A stretch of 64,000 bases of DNA from Rhodoplanes sp963840055 (GCA_963840055.1 CAWIXM010000012.1:62001-126000), one strand, 5' to 3'; shown: positions 24,272 to 33,280, counted from the first letter of the stretch. Notes: generated by a model from the sequence alone, not told the origin. Program-made: numbers and translations.

Positions 24272-25143
24272 CGCTTCAGCACCCGTCCCGCAACGGCTTC
24301 GAGCTTCTTCAAGAGTTCGGGATCGCGGGCGGTGTGCGCGGTGATGAGCGCGTTGTCGAGCGCGCGATCGGAGCCGATCGGGCAGGGCTCATGCTCGCGC
24401 GGGAAATTGCTCACGAGCCGCGCAACGAGGCGCTTCGCCTTGTCGGCGTTCGAATTCACCATGCGGATGATGTCTTGCACGGTGACGGCATCGTGGTGGG
24501 GATGCCAACAGTCGAAATCGGTGACCATGCCGACCGTTGCGTAGCAAATCTCCGCCTCGCGGGCGAGCTTCGCCTCCGGCATGTTGGTCATGCCGATCAC
24601 CGCATAGCCGAGTTGCTTGTAAGTGATGCTCTCGGCATAGGTTGAGAATTGTGGTCCCTCGATGCACACATAGGTGCCTTCGCGCGCGAGCGGGATATTT
24701 TCCGCCATAGCCGCCTCGGCAAGATGGATGTGCAGACGCGGTGACACGGGATGCGCCATCGAGACATGCGCGACGCAGCCGGTGCCGAAGAACGAGCTTT
24801 CGCGCCTATGCGTGCGGTCGACGAACTGATCGACCAGCACGAATGTGCCAGGCGGGAGCTCCTCCTTGAACGAGCCGCAGGCGGAGAGCGAAATAAGATC
24901 AGTGACGCCGGCGCGCTTGAGCACGTCGATATTGGCGCGGTAATTGATGTCGGACGGCGACAAACGATGACCGGTGTCGTGCCGGGTAAGAAAGACGATG
25001 GACAACCCGGCGATCTCGCCGCAGATCAATGGCGCGGAGGGCTTGCCCCACGGACTCGCAATACGCTTCTCGACCACCTGCTCAAGACCGGGCAGTTCGT
25101 AAATGCCCGATCCGCCGATAATTCCCAGAACCGACTTGGTCAT
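24268..25143 (-). CDS. mtnP: S-methyl-5'-thioadenosine phosphorylase
   Basis: Splits methylthioadenosine with phosphate into adenine and methylthioribose-1-phosphate. Motifs: LGIIGGSGIYELPGLE, TRHDTGHRLSPSDINYRANI, SLSACGSFKEELPPG, IEGPQFSTYAES, GMTNMPEAKLAREAEICYAT and DCWHPHH, all intact. ATG 25143 (MTKSVLG) is preferred over the ATG at 25164. The C-terminal 4 bp overlap trmO. With apt it forms a purine-salvage route for the MTA made in polyamine or homoserine-lactone synthesis. Confidence 0.96.
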   Translation of the reverse strand: MTKSVLGIIGGSGIYELPGLEQVVEKRIASPWGKPSAPLICGEIAGLSIVFLTRHDTGHRLSPSDINYRANIDVLKRAGVTDLISLSACGSFKEELPPGTFVLVDQFVDRTHRRESSFFGTGCVAHVSMAHPVSPRLHIHLAEAAMAENIPLAREGTYVCIEGPQFSTYAESITYKQLGYAVIGMTNMPEAKLAREAEICYATVGMVTDFDCWHPHHDAVTVQDIIRMVNSNADKAKRLVARLVSNFPREHEPCPIGSDRALDNALITAHTARDPELLKKLEAVAGRVLKR

Positions 25144-25287
25144 GCTTGCCCCAATCATTGCCATGTAGCGTTCGACGACGCGGGTCCGCCATGCGGCCGA
25201 GCTTGTGGACGACGGCCTCGCCGCCGGTCAACGAGATTCGATAAGATTGCCGCCCGCGCCATTGCGAGAAAGGAAAAGCGAATAGCG

Positions 25288-26136
25288 ATGTCGACACCGA
25301 TCGCCGAAACCGGCCGGACTCTACGCGACGTCGGCGGCCAGGTCCTTCTGGTGGGCGCCGGCAAGATGGGCGGCGCTCTACTCGACGGTTGGCTTTCGCT
25401 CGGTCTCGAGCCACGCAAACTCGCCGTGTTCGAGCCGCAGCCTTCGCCGGAAATCGCGGAGCACGCAATCAAGGGGCTGCGCCTCAATCCCGACATCGCC
25501 ACGGTGCAAGCCGCCGCGATCGTTATCGCCGTCAAGCCCCAGATTGCGCCCGAGGCTATCCCCGCCCTTGCCGGGCTCGCTGAGCGCGCCGTCGTCGTCT
25601 CGATCATGGCTGGACGCACGCTCGGTTTTCTCGAGCGCCTGCTCGGCGCGGAGACGGCGGCCGTGCGGGCGATGCCCAACACGCCCGCGGCAATCGGTCG
25701 CGGGATAACGGTCGCAGTCGCGAACGCAAAGGCCACCGCGGCGCAGCGCGACTTGGCCGACAGATTGCTCGCCGCGACGGGCTCGGTCGAATGGGTGCAG
25801 GACGAGGGTTTGCTCGACGCGGTGACGGCGGTGTCCGGGTCGGGACCCGCCTATGTGTTTCTGCTCGCCGAGAGCCTCGCGCACGCCGGCGTCAAGGTGG
25901 GGCTTCCCGCTGAACTCGCCGAGAAGCTCGCGCGTGAGACGGTCGCGGGTGCGGGCGAGTTGCTGCACCGCTCTCGGCTCGATCCGGGAATCTTGCGGGA
26001 GAGGGTGACGTCGCCGGGCGGCACTACCGCGGCGGCGCTCGACGTGCTGATGGGCGCGGACGGACTCGACGGCCTCTTGGAGCGCGCGGTCGCCGCCGCG
26101 ACGCGGCGTTCGCGCGAATTGGATAGGAACGGCTGA
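25288..26136 (+). CDS. proC: Pyrroline-5-carboxylate reductase
   Basis: Last step of proline synthesis, NAD(P)H-dependent. The 282-residue protein shows the Rossmann start VLLVGAGKMGGALLDGWL, VIAVKPQIAPEAIPALAGL, VRAMPNTPAAIGRGITVAVA and the family signature AVSGSGPAYVFLLAESLAHA followed by TSPGGTTAAALDVL. ATG 25288 follows AGGAAA at 25271. The gene is divergent from mtnP and upstream of a TetR gene. Confidence 0.95.
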   Translation: MSTPIAETGRTLRDVGGQVLLVGAGKMGGALLDGWLSLGLEPRKLAVFEPQPSPEIAEHAIKGLRLNPDIATVQAAAIVIAVKPQIAPEAIPALAGLAERAVVVSIMAGRTLGFLERLLGAETAAVRAMPNTPAAIGRGITVAVANAKATAAQRDLADRLLAATGSVEWVQDEGLLDAVTAVSGSGPAYVFLLAESLAHAGVKVGLPAELAEKLARETVAGAGELLHRSRLDPGILRERVTSPGGTTAAALDVLMGADGLDGLLERAVAAATRRSRELDRNG

Positions 26137-26236
26137 CGACCAGCGCCGATCATTCGACGCGTGCGGTAATACTCTGGTGTGGTCGGAGGCGATGAACTAA
26201 GTATTTTGCAACACCCCATCGACAGGAGCCGAAGCC

Positions 26237-27004
26237 ATGGCGCGCAGGCCTCGCCAACGATCCCGAAAATCCGGCAATGGAAACGGCGGTTCTCAGACAC
26301 CGGAAAACAGCGGCGCGAATGGCGTCGAGGCAGCCGGCCCGCGCCGCGCGCGGGCCGCGACCAATCGCGGCAAGATCATCGAAGCGTTCATGGAGCTGCT
26401 CGGCGAGCGGCCGATCGAAGCGATCGATGTTACCGATATCGCCGCCCGCGCCGGAGTGTCGATGGCTGACATGCGGGGCGAGTTCGGTTCAAAGCTCGCG
26501 ATCCTCGCCGCCCACGTCAAGGACATCGATCGGGAGGTTCTTTCGGGCGATCGCACCGACATGGGCGAAGAGCCGCCACGCGAGCGTCTGTTCGACGTGT
26601 TGATGCGTCGCTTGGAAGCGCAGGAGCCCTATAAGGATGCGATCCGCTCGCTGCTGCGCTCGGCGCGCGCCAATCCGGGGCTCGCCTGCGCGCTCAACAG
26701 CCTCGCGCTGCGCTCGCAGCGATGGATGCTGGCCGGAGCCGATATCCCGAGCAGCGGTCCGCTCGGGCTGATGCGGGCGCAGGGCCTTGCGATCCTTTAC
26801 GGACAGGTGCTCTCGACATTCGTGGACGACGACGATCCGGGCCATGCGCGCACCATGGCGCAGCTCGATCGTGCGCTGTCACGCGGCGAATGGTGGGTCG
26901 GCCTGCTCAACAATTTGTGCCGGCTCGTTCCCGGCTGCGCCCCGCGCCGGCGCCCCCACTCGACCATAGAAGAGGACGACGCTCCCGAGCCGGTCGCAAT
27001 CTAG
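26237..27004 (+). CDS. TetR/AcrR family transcriptional regulator
   Basis: A 255-residue regulator. A basic, disordered N-terminal tail (~40 residues, ARRPRQRSRKSGNGNGGSQ) precedes a TetR DNA-binding domain (NRGKIIEAFMELLGERPIEA, VTDIAARAGVSMADMRGEFG). The helix-turn-helix is atypical: ADMRGEFGSK replaces the common TLYRHFPSK-like segment. The ligand domain follows (RLFDVLMRRLEAQEPYKDAI). Target and ligand are unknown. Its TAG stop is supplied by a dispersed element. Confidence 0.82.
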   Translation: MARRPRQRSRKSGNGNGGSQTPENSGANGVEAAGPRRARAATNRGKIIEAFMELLGERPIEAIDVTDIAARAGVSMADMRGEFGSKLAILAAHVKDIDREVLSGDRTDMGEEPPRERLFDVLMRRLEAQEPYKDAIRSLLRSARANPGLACALNSLALRSQRWMLAGADIPSSGPLGLMRAQGLAILYGQVLSTFVDDDDPGHARTMAQLDRALSRGEWWVGLLNNLCRLVPGCAPRRRPHSTIEEDDAPEPVAI

Positions 27005-27060
27005 AGAACATTTTCCGGCGAAGTCGAAACCGGTTCGCCGCAGAAAATGCGACCGCTTGG
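27002..27060. repeat. Dispersed palindromic element, copy 3 (first hairpin only)
   Basis: Begins TAGAGAACATTTTCCGGCG and continues to GCCGCAGAAAATGCGACC. Only the first hairpin is kept. The leading TAG is the stop codon of the upstream TetR gene. Confidence 0.85.
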
Positions 27061-27067
27061 ACCGCGG

Positions 27068-27802
27068 TTAGGCGGCGCTGGCGAGGATCGCGGCTTCCGC
27101 GGCGGCGACCGCCTCCGGCGTGCCGACATGCATCCACATGCCTTCAAGCCGAAGCCCATGCAGCCGACCTGCCTCCTCAGCGCGTCGGAATAGTTGCGTC
27201 AACGGAAAGACGCCCTCCGGCGCATCGGCGAACAGCGCCGGGCTGAGAACGGCGACCCCGGCATAGACGAAGGGCACGACCTCGCGCTCCGCGCGGCGGC
27301 GGAGCCGCCCGTCCGCGGTCATGGCGAAATCTCCGAGCCCGGAATAGCCGATGCTGGTCGTGGTCGGCGCAAGCAGCAGCAGCGCGTCCATCGCGTTCAC
27401 GTCAAAGGCGTGGGCAAGACGCCGCAGATTAGGCGTCACCCCGTCGATCCAGATCGTATCGGAATTGACATGAAAAAACGGCTCGTCGCCGAGCTGCGGA
27501 AGCGCTTTGGCGACGCCGCCGCCAGTGCCGAGCAACCCGCCTCGTTCATCCGAGATCACGAGCTGCGGCGCATGCCGTCCGGCGAGGTGCTGTTCGATCT
27601 GGTCGGCAAAATAGTGCACGTTGACGACGGCGGTTTCGACCCCGGCTGCCGCAAGCTTGTCAAGCACGTGATCGATGAGCGGCTTGCCGCCGACGGCGAC
27701 GAGCGGTTTCGGCCGCGCTTCGGTCAAGGAACGCATGCGCGTGCCGAGGCCAGCGGCAAGAACCATGGCGCGCCGGGGACTAACGGGCGGGACATCCGAC
27801 AT
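27068..27802 (-). CDS. murU: Nucleotidyltransferase, MurU-like (N-acetylmuramate-1-phosphate uridylyltransferase)
   Basis: A GT-A-fold nucleotidyltransferase of 244 residues with RRAMVLAAGLGTRMRSLTEA, RPKPLVAVGGKPLIDHVLDK, the GGLLGTGGGVAKALP loop and FFHVNSDTIW (metal-binding Asp). It matches MurU, which makes UDP-MurNAc in peptidoglycan recycling. ATG 27802 is chosen for the family-like MSDVPPVSPRRAM start. In many relatives murU follows tsaE and amgK; here those neighbours are absent, so the recycling assignment is family-based only. Confidence 0.82.
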   Translation of the reverse strand: MSDVPPVSPRRAMVLAAGLGTRMRSLTEARPKPLVAVGGKPLIDHVLDKLAAAGVETAVVNVHYFADQIEQHLAGRHAPQLVISDERGGLLGTGGGVAKALPQLGDEPFFHVNSDTIWIDGVTPNLRRLAHAFDVNAMDALLLLAPTTTSIGYSGLGDFAMTADGRLRRRAEREVVPFVYAGVAVLSPALFADAPEGVFPLTQLFRRAEEAGRLHGLRLEGMWMHVGTPEAVAAAEAAILASAA

Positions 27803-28012
27803 GGGCGACCTCATCAGGGGTCCGATCTTGCACACGATTCGGCCATCCGGCTCAACACGCTGCGGCGAGACGTTTTCTCAACAGGTAGACGAGGTTATGG
27901 CGCGCTGTTTGACGCCTCAATGACGCGGATTGCGGAGAAGGAGGGCAGACGACCGTCACGGCAGCGGATCATGCCACGCCATCGGTTTAAAAAATACCCC
28001 ATAAGCGAGCTG

Positions 28013-28819
28013 CTAGGCGAGCGGTCCATCGGCCAAACGCGCGAGATCGAAGTTCGCGATTTCCTCAAGCAGAGCCGCGAATGCGTGGGCGCCGTGAGCG
28101 AGTGCGGCCTCGCCCTTTTCGGCAGTCGCCAGGCGCGCGTCGCCGACAGCCCCAGAAGCGTGCAAGTCCTGCGTCATCCATCCAAACGCCGCGGGACCGT
28201 GCGGCCGGAGCAAATCGTTTTCGGCTTCCATGGCGATGCTCGCCGGCAAGGCGTTGGCCGCCGCCTCCATCCGCACCGTGGCGGGACGCCACGCGAGCAT
28301 CAACGAGGTCTCAATATCGCCGCCGTGAATGCCGTGCTTTTCCTCGGCTGCCTCGAACAATCCGGACGGATAGCCGAAGCCGCCCCAGGCGCAGGTCACC
28401 GCCAGCATCTTGAGGCGTGCGCGCAAATCGCGGGCCACCAGGTCGATCACCTGCGTATTCCCCCCGTGGCTCGTGACGATGAGGAACTTGCGGACGCCGG
28501 CGCGGTGCACGCATTCACCGATCTCGGTCAGCACGCGGATAAGGGTGGAGGACGATAAAGAGAGCGTGCCAGGGAACGCAAGATGCTCGGTCGAAAGCGT
28601 AACCGCCTGCAGCGGGAGCAAGGTGACGGGCAGATCCGGCGCAAGGAGGTCCAGCGCGCGCGAGAGATAAGCCTCGGCGATGAAGCTATCGGTGCCGAGC
28701 GGCAAATGCGGCCCGTGCTGCTCGATGGCGGCGACCGGTTGCACGGCAATCCATTGCTTCGTCTCCGACGAAGCGAAGTCCGGCCAGGTCATGTCCGCCC
28801 ACAGGCGCTTCGGCAGCAT
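28013..28819 (-). CDS. Creatininase (creatinine amidohydrolase) family protein
   Basis: A 268-residue metal-dependent amidohydrolase-fold protein with AIEQHGPHLPLGTDSFIAEA (metal-binding Glu, His, Asp), LIVTSHGGNTQVIDLVARD and the HGIHGGDIETSLMLAWRP motif with the last ligand. The family covers creatininase, mycofactocin MftE, formamidopyrimidine hydrolases and cobalamin-like amidases. No mycofactocin or riboflavin-type partners are nearby, so the substrate is open. Confidence 0.87.
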   Translation of the reverse strand: MLPKRLWADMTWPDFASSETKQWIAVQPVAAIEQHGPHLPLGTDSFIAEAYLSRALDLLAPDLPVTLLPLQAVTLSTEHLAFPGTLSLSSSTLIRVLTEIGECVHRAGVRKFLIVTSHGGNTQVIDLVARDLRARLKMLAVTCAWGGFGYPSGLFEAAEEKHGIHGGDIETSLMLAWRPATVRMEAAANALPASIAMEAENDLLRPHGPAAFGWMTQDLHASGAVGDARLATAEKGEAALAHGAHAFAALLEEIANFDLARLADGPLA

Positions 28820-29052
28820 CGCGGAGCCTTCGGGAATTCAGTCTTCAGCGACCTGACGAGACCGCTCATCGGCCGCGAGCGAGCAGATTCGACTCTAGAT
28901 GGCCGAGAGTAGCCTTTGCGCTGCGCGTCTGCGCTTCAAATTTTCAGCCGCGCTTTGCGCGCGGACAAACGCGTTCGAAACGCTTGACGGGCCACGAGTA
29001 AAACCCTCCGGCGGCGGTCGGTCGCCGGATTGCAAGACCGCAGGGCGGCCCG

Positions 29053-29340
29053 TCAATGGATGGTGTGGCTGCGGACCGGAAAGCCGGCCTGATCGAGTGC
29101 GAGCCCGTCCAGGCGATCGGCATAGGGGCAAAACGTCGGCGCCTGCACCACGCATACGGGAGCCCGCGCAAGCCAATCGCTGCACAGATTGCCCGACTGG
29201 CACAACTGGCAGGTGCGAATCACCGCGCCCAAAGCCGGCCCGAAATATTCTTCGAATTCTTCGTCGAATTCGATTCCCATCCGCTCCATCATCTCGCCGA
29301 TATTCGCGGAATATCGAGTAAATCTATCGAAATCACGCAT
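29053..29340 (-). CDS. DUF6455 family cysteine-rich protein
   Basis: A 95-residue soluble protein. The N-terminal helix RDFDRFTRYSANIGEMMERM is followed by CQLCQSGNLCSDWL and QAPTFCPYADRLDGL; the CxxC, C and C pattern is the DUF6455 signature and could bind a metal or Fe-S centre, though the family is uncharacterised. Two FNR/FixK-like boxes and a GATAAT -10 lie upstream at the positions expected of an oxygen-regulated promoter. It is probably induced under low oxygen; this is inference. Confidence 0.8.
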   Translation of the reverse strand: MRDFDRFTRYSANIGEMMERMGIEFDEEFEEYFGPALGAVIRTCQLCQSGNLCSDWLARAPVCVVQAPTFCPYADRLDGLALDQAGFPVRSHTIH

Positions 29341-29385
29341 TTACGTTCTGCCCTCCGACCAGAAAGCCTTATTGAACGTAAAATA

Positions 29386-29449
29386 ATTATCCTTAGCCGG
29401 TTCGCCGGCGTCCTTGATCTGGAACAATCAATGATTTGATCTGGAACAA
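29386..29449 (-). promoter_or_regulatory. Tandem FNR/FixK-like boxes and -10 element upstream of the DUF6455 gene
   Basis: TTGATCTGGAACAA occurs at 29414-29427 and again at 29436-29449. Each copy differs by one base from TTGAT-N4-ATCAA. The 22-bp period puts both on the same helix face. If the proximal box is centred at -41.5, the -10 falls at 29386-29391, which reads GATAAT on the minus strand. That is the layout of a class II FNR/FixK-activated promoter, giving a leader of about 40 nt. Confidence 0.6.
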
Positions 29450-29456
29450 ACCGGGG

Positions 29457-30119
29457 TCAGCCGGTGTCCGCCGGCCATGGCGCTTGAACGACGAGCCCGC
29501 GGGCGCGCGCATCGGCGACGCCGAGCGCTCGCAAGGCAAGAAGCGCCGCGGCCTGCACCAGCGGCTGGCGCTGCGCCGGATCGGCGGGGCCGGGGGCAAG
29601 CGGCCCGATCGCGCATTCGGCGAGCGCGCCGAATACCGCCGCCGCCGCCAACTTCACCTCCTGCTCGGGGAGGCGCCCGGCGACGATGGCGGCGCAAATA
29701 GCGGCCTCGAACTCGGCGACAAGCGCCCGGCGCCAAAGGAGGCGCAATCCATCGAACTCGCGCTCGGCGGGCACGGTCAGTACGGCGGCGAGGAGTCCAG
29801 GCCGCTGCATCGTTCGCACAAGGAACGCCACGATCACCGCGGCAAGCGCGGACAACGGGCCGGGGGCAGCGCCAGCGGAATTGCGAATGGCCGCGATTTC
29901 CTGTTCGGCGATGGTCTTGAGGAGGGCCTCGACAAGGTCGGCTTTGGTCGGGAAGTAGCGGTAGACCGTGCCAGCCGCGATGCCGGCCCGTTCGGCGACG
30001 GGCACGATTTGCACGGCCCCAAGCCCCTGTTCGGCCGCGATGTCGCGGGCGGCGCGAAGGATGTCTTCGCGCCGACCCGCCAGTCGTTCGAGCATGCGCT
30101 CCGTTCGTCGATATGGCAT
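29457..30119 (-). CDS. TetR/AcrR family transcriptional regulator
   Basis: A 220-residue repressor-type protein. The helix-turn-helix is canonical: REDILRAARDIAAEQGLGAV, VPVAERAGIAAGTVYRYFPT, KADLVEALLKTIAEQE. The C-terminal half is Ala/Leu rich and forms the helical ligand domain. No divergent target gene is adjacent; DUF6455 lies downstream on the same strand but has its own promoter. The ligand is unknown. Confidence 0.88.
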   Translation of the reverse strand: MPYRRTERMLERLAGRREDILRAARDIAAEQGLGAVQIVPVAERAGIAAGTVYRYFPTKADLVEALLKTIAEQEIAAIRNSAGAAPGPLSALAAVIVAFLVRTMQRPGLLAAVLTVPAEREFDGLRLLWRRALVAEFEAAICAAIVAGRLPEQEVKLAAAAVFGALAECAIGPLAPGPADPAQRQPLVQAAALLALRALGVADARARGLVVQAPWPADTG

Positions 30120-30300
30120 CGCTGCGCCAGAGGAGTGGACCGCTCACCAGCAAGAAGTGAACTAAGATTCACGCCAAGGCAAGTGCGACAGAAAGGGACC
30201 GAAGCCCGCGAGACAGGCGAGCGGGCCGTCGTTTATAGCGGCCGTCCGTCCGTTACATCTGCAAGCCTTTTTCCGAAAGCCGAGCGGCCGGCCGGCAAGA

Positions 30301-30338
30301 AAGAAGCCGAACGCGGGAGGACCCGCGTTCGGCTTCTT
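30301..30338 (-). terminator. Intrinsic terminator after ppdK
   Basis: AAGAAGCCGAACGCGGG, a 4-nt AGGA loop and the exact complement form a perfect 17-bp stem 24 bp past the ppdK stop. On the minus strand the stem ends in TTCTT followed by TCTTGCC, a short U-rich tract. Confidence 0.85.
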
Positions 30339-30361
30339 ACTAAACGTCGATCGCTAAGCGA

Positions 30362-33280
30362 TCACACCGTGCCGGAGCTGCCGCCGCCGAGCGCCGCTTG
30401 CGCGGCGGCAAGCCGCGCGATCGGCACGCGGAACGGCGAGCAGGACACGTAGTTCAGCCCGACGTTATGGCAGAAAACAACCGAGGCGGGGTCGCCGCCG
30501 TGTTCGCCGCAGATGCCGAGCTTGAGGTCCTTGCGGGTCTTGCGGCCGCGCTCGGCGGCAATCTTGACCAGTTCGCCGACGCCGTCCTGGTCGAGCGACA
30601 CGAACGGGTCGGTCGCGAAGATGTTCTTCTCGGTGTAGAAGCCGAGGAAGGTCGCGGCGTCGTCGCGGCTGATGCCGAAGGTTGTCTGCGTCAGGTCGTT
30701 GGTGCCGAACGAGAAGAATTCGGCGCCTTCGGCGATCGCCCCGGCCTGCAGGGCCGCGCGCGGCAGCTCGATCATGGTCCCGACCTGATAGTCGATCTTG
30801 GTCTTGGTTTCGTCCATGACCTGCTTGGCGACCGCGTCGATGCGCGCCTTGACGAGATCGAACTCGGCCTTGGTCGCGACCAGCGGGATCATCACCTCCG
30901 GCACGACCGGCTTGCCGGTCTTCTTGCCGGCGACGACGGCCGCCTCGAAGATCGCCCGCGCCTGCATCTCGGCGATCTCCGGATAGGCGATCGCGATGCG
31001 GCAGCCGCGGAAGCCGAGCATCGGGTTGAACTCGTGCAGTTCGCGGGCGCGATCGTGCAGCTTCCTCGGATCGGCGCCCATCGCCCTTGCGACTTCCTCG
31101 ATCTCTGCCTCGGTATGCGGCAGGAACTCGTGCAGCGGCGGGTCGAGCAGACGGATCGTGACCGGCAGCCCTTTCATGATCTCGAACAGCTCGACGAAGT
31201 CCTCCCGCTGCATCGGCAGGATCTTGGCGAGGGCCGCGCGACGCTGGTTCTCGTCGTCCGCCAGGATCATCTCACGCACCGCGCGGATGCGGTCCGCCTG
31301 GAAGAACATGTGCTCGGTGCGGCACAGCCCAATTCCTTCGGCGCCGAACTTGACGGCGACGCGCGCATCCTCCGGCGTTTCCGCGTTGGCGCGCACCCTG
31401 AGCTTGCGCGCTTTGTCGGCCCAGGCCATCAGGGTGGCGAAGTCGTCCGACAAAGACGGCTCCTGCATCTTGACCTTGCCGGCAAGGACCTGGCCGGTCG
31501 AGCCGTCAACGGTGATGATGTCGCCCTTCTTCAGCGTCATCCCGCTGGCGGTGAGCGTGCTGGTCGCATAGTCGACGCGAATGCCGCCGCAACCGGCGAC
31601 GCAGGGCTTGCCCATGCCGCGCGCCACCACGGCGGCGTGCGAGGTCATGCCGCCGCGCGTCGTCAGGATGCCTTCGGCCGCATGCATGCCATGGATGTCC
31701 TCGGGGCTCGTCTCGACGCGGACCAGCACCACGTTGTGGCCTTGGCCCTTCAGCTGCTCGGCTTCGTCGGAGTCGAAGACGATCTCGCCGCAGGCGGCGC
31801 CCGGCGAAGCGGGGAGTCCGGTACCGATCACGGTGCGGTCGGCCTTGGGATCGATCGTCGGGTGCAGGAGCTGATCGAGCGAGGCCGGTTCGATGCGGGT
31901 AACCGCTTCGTCCTTGGTGATCGTGCCTTCATTGGCGAGTTCTACGGCGATTTTCAGAGCCGCTTTTGCAGTGCGCTTGCCAGTACGCGTCTGCAGCATC
32001 CACAGCTTGCCCTGCTCGACCGTGAATTCCATGTCCTGCATATCACGGTAGTGCTTTTCCAGCTTGGTGTAGTACTTCACCAAGTCGCCGTAGGGGTCCG
32101 GCATCGCCTTTTCCATTGATGGCTTGTCGGAGCCCGCTTCCTTCCGCGCCACCTCGGTGATTTCCTGCGGCGTGCGAATGCCGGCGACCACGTCTTCGCC
32201 CTGGGCGTTGATCAGGAACTCGCCGTAGAGGCGGCGCTGGCCCGTCGAAGGATTGCGGCTGAAGGCGACGCCGGTCGCCGAGGTCTCGCCGAGATTGCCG
32301 AAAACCATCGCCTGCACATTGACCGCGGTGCCCCACCATTCCGGCACGTTGTTCAGTTTGCGATAGGTGATGGCGCGCTGGTTCATCCACGAGCCGAACA
32401 CTGCGCCGATCGAGCCCCACAGCTGCTCATGCGGGTCCTGCGGGAACGACTTATCGGGCTCGCGGTCCACCCGCTTCTTGTACAGCTCGACGATGTTCTC
32501 CCAATCCTTGGCGTTGAGATCGGTGTCGAGCTTGTAGCCGTGGCCCTCTTTGTAGGCGTCGAGGATCTCCTCGAAATTGTGGTGCCCCACGTCGAGCACG
32601 ACGTTGGAGTACATGTTGATGAAGCGGCGATACGAATCGAAAGCAAAACGCCGGTCGCCGGAGATGCGCGCCAAGGCTTCGACGGTCTCGTCGTTGAGGC
32701 CGAGATTGAGGACGGTGTCCATCATGCCGGGCATCGAGGCGCGCGCGCCGGAGCGCACCGACATCAGCAGCGGATCGTTCGGATCGCCGAACTTCTTGCC
32801 CATCACCTTGCCGACGTAGTCGAGCGCTTTGTCGACCTGCGCCTTCAGATCCTTCGGATAGGTCTCGTTGTTCTTGTAAAAGTAGGTGCAGACCTCGGTG
32901 GAGATGGTGAAGCCGGGCGGCACTGGAAGGCTCAGATTGGCCATCTCGGCGAGATTGGCGCCCTTGCCGCCGAGCAAATTCTTCATCTTGGAGGCGCCTT
33001 CGGCTTTGCCGCCGCCGAATGTATAGACCCACTTCCCCTTGATCGCCCCGGGCTCGGCCTTCGGCGCCGCGCGCTTGGTGGCCACGGCGACAGCGGCGCG
33101 CTTCGGAGCGGGCTTCGCCTTCGTCGGCTTGAAGGCCGGCTTTGCGGTTCGCTTGGCTTTGGCGCTGGCGACTTTCGGGGAGGGCCTGGGCTTGGCTTTC
33201 GTTGCGGTTCTGGCCGCGGACCGTCCGGCTTTAGCGCTTATCACTGATCGGCGGCTTACAGTCTTGGTCGATTTAGCCAT
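30362..33280 (-). CDS. ppdK: Pyruvate, phosphate dikinase with basic N-terminal extension
   Basis: PPDK interconverts pyruvate + ATP + Pi and PEP + AMP + PPi. The protein is 972 residues. After ~75 residues of Lys/Ala/Pro-rich histone-H1-like sequence (KPAFKPTKAKPAPKRAAVAV), the enzyme starts at KWVYTFGGGKAEG. The ATP-grasp domain has GGKGANLAEMANLSLPVPPG. The phosphohistidine segment is TRGGMTSHAAVVARGMGKPC and the PEP domain includes GLCRTEHMFF and SFGTNDLTQTTFGISRDDAA. ATG 33280 has GGAG 9 nt upstream; an ATG five codons earlier is possible. PPi made or used here links to the PPi-type PFK. Confidence 0.96.
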   Translation of the reverse strand: MAKSTKTVSRRSVISAKAGRSAARTATKAKPRPSPKVASAKAKRTAKPAFKPTKAKPAPKRAAVAVATKRAAPKAEPGAIKGKWVYTFGGGKAEGASKMKNLLGGKGANLAEMANLSLPVPPGFTISTEVCTYFYKNNETYPKDLKAQVDKALDYVGKVMGKKFGDPNDPLLMSVRSGARASMPGMMDTVLNLGLNDETVEALARISGDRRFAFDSYRRFINMYSNVVLDVGHHNFEEILDAYKEGHGYKLDTDLNAKDWENIVELYKKRVDREPDKSFPQDPHEQLWGSIGAVFGSWMNQRAITYRKLNNVPEWWGTAVNVQAMVFGNLGETSATGVAFSRNPSTGQRRLYGEFLINAQGEDVVAGIRTPQEITEVARKEAGSDKPSMEKAMPDPYGDLVKYYTKLEKHYRDMQDMEFTVEQGKLWMLQTRTGKRTAKAALKIAVELANEGTITKDEAVTRIEPASLDQLLHPTIDPKADRTVIGTGLPASPGAACGEIVFDSDEAEQLKGQGHNVVLVRVETSPEDIHGMHAAEGILTTRGGMTSHAAVVARGMGKPCVAGCGGIRVDYATSTLTASGMTLKKGDIITVDGSTGQVLAGKVKMQEPSLSDDFATLMAWADKARKLRVRANAETPEDARVAVKFGAEGIGLCRTEHMFFQADRIRAVREMILADDENQRRAALAKILPMQREDFVELFEIMKGLPVTIRLLDPPLHEFLPHTEAEIEEVARAMGADPRKLHDRARELHEFNPMLGFRGCRIAIAYPEIAEMQARAIFEAAVVAGKKTGKPVVPEVMIPLVATKAEFDLVKARIDAVAKQVMDETKTKIDYQVGTMIELPRAALQAGAIAEGAEFFSFGTNDLTQTTFGISRDDAATFLGFYTEKNIFATDPFVSLDQDGVGELVKIAAERGRKTRKDLKLGICGEHGGDPASVVFCHNVGLNYVSCSPFRVPIARLAAAQAALGGGSSGTV

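Noticed and set aside
28984..29056. Long hairpin (TTGACGGGCC with GGCCCGTCAA) at the end of the DUF6455 gene as a regulatory RNA
   Set aside because: The arms are 53 bp apart with a complex loop and no U-tract; this could be chance or a degraded repeat, so it was not annotated.
29414..29449. TetR operator for the adjacent regulator gene
   Set aside because: The sites lie downstream of the TetR stop codon and match FNR/FixK boxes, not a long TetR palindrome; they are placed for the DUF6455 promoter.
30398..32119. A 573-codon open frame opposite ppdK
   Set aside because: PpdK motifs cover the region completely; the antisense frame lacks a ribosome-binding site and any recognisable family.
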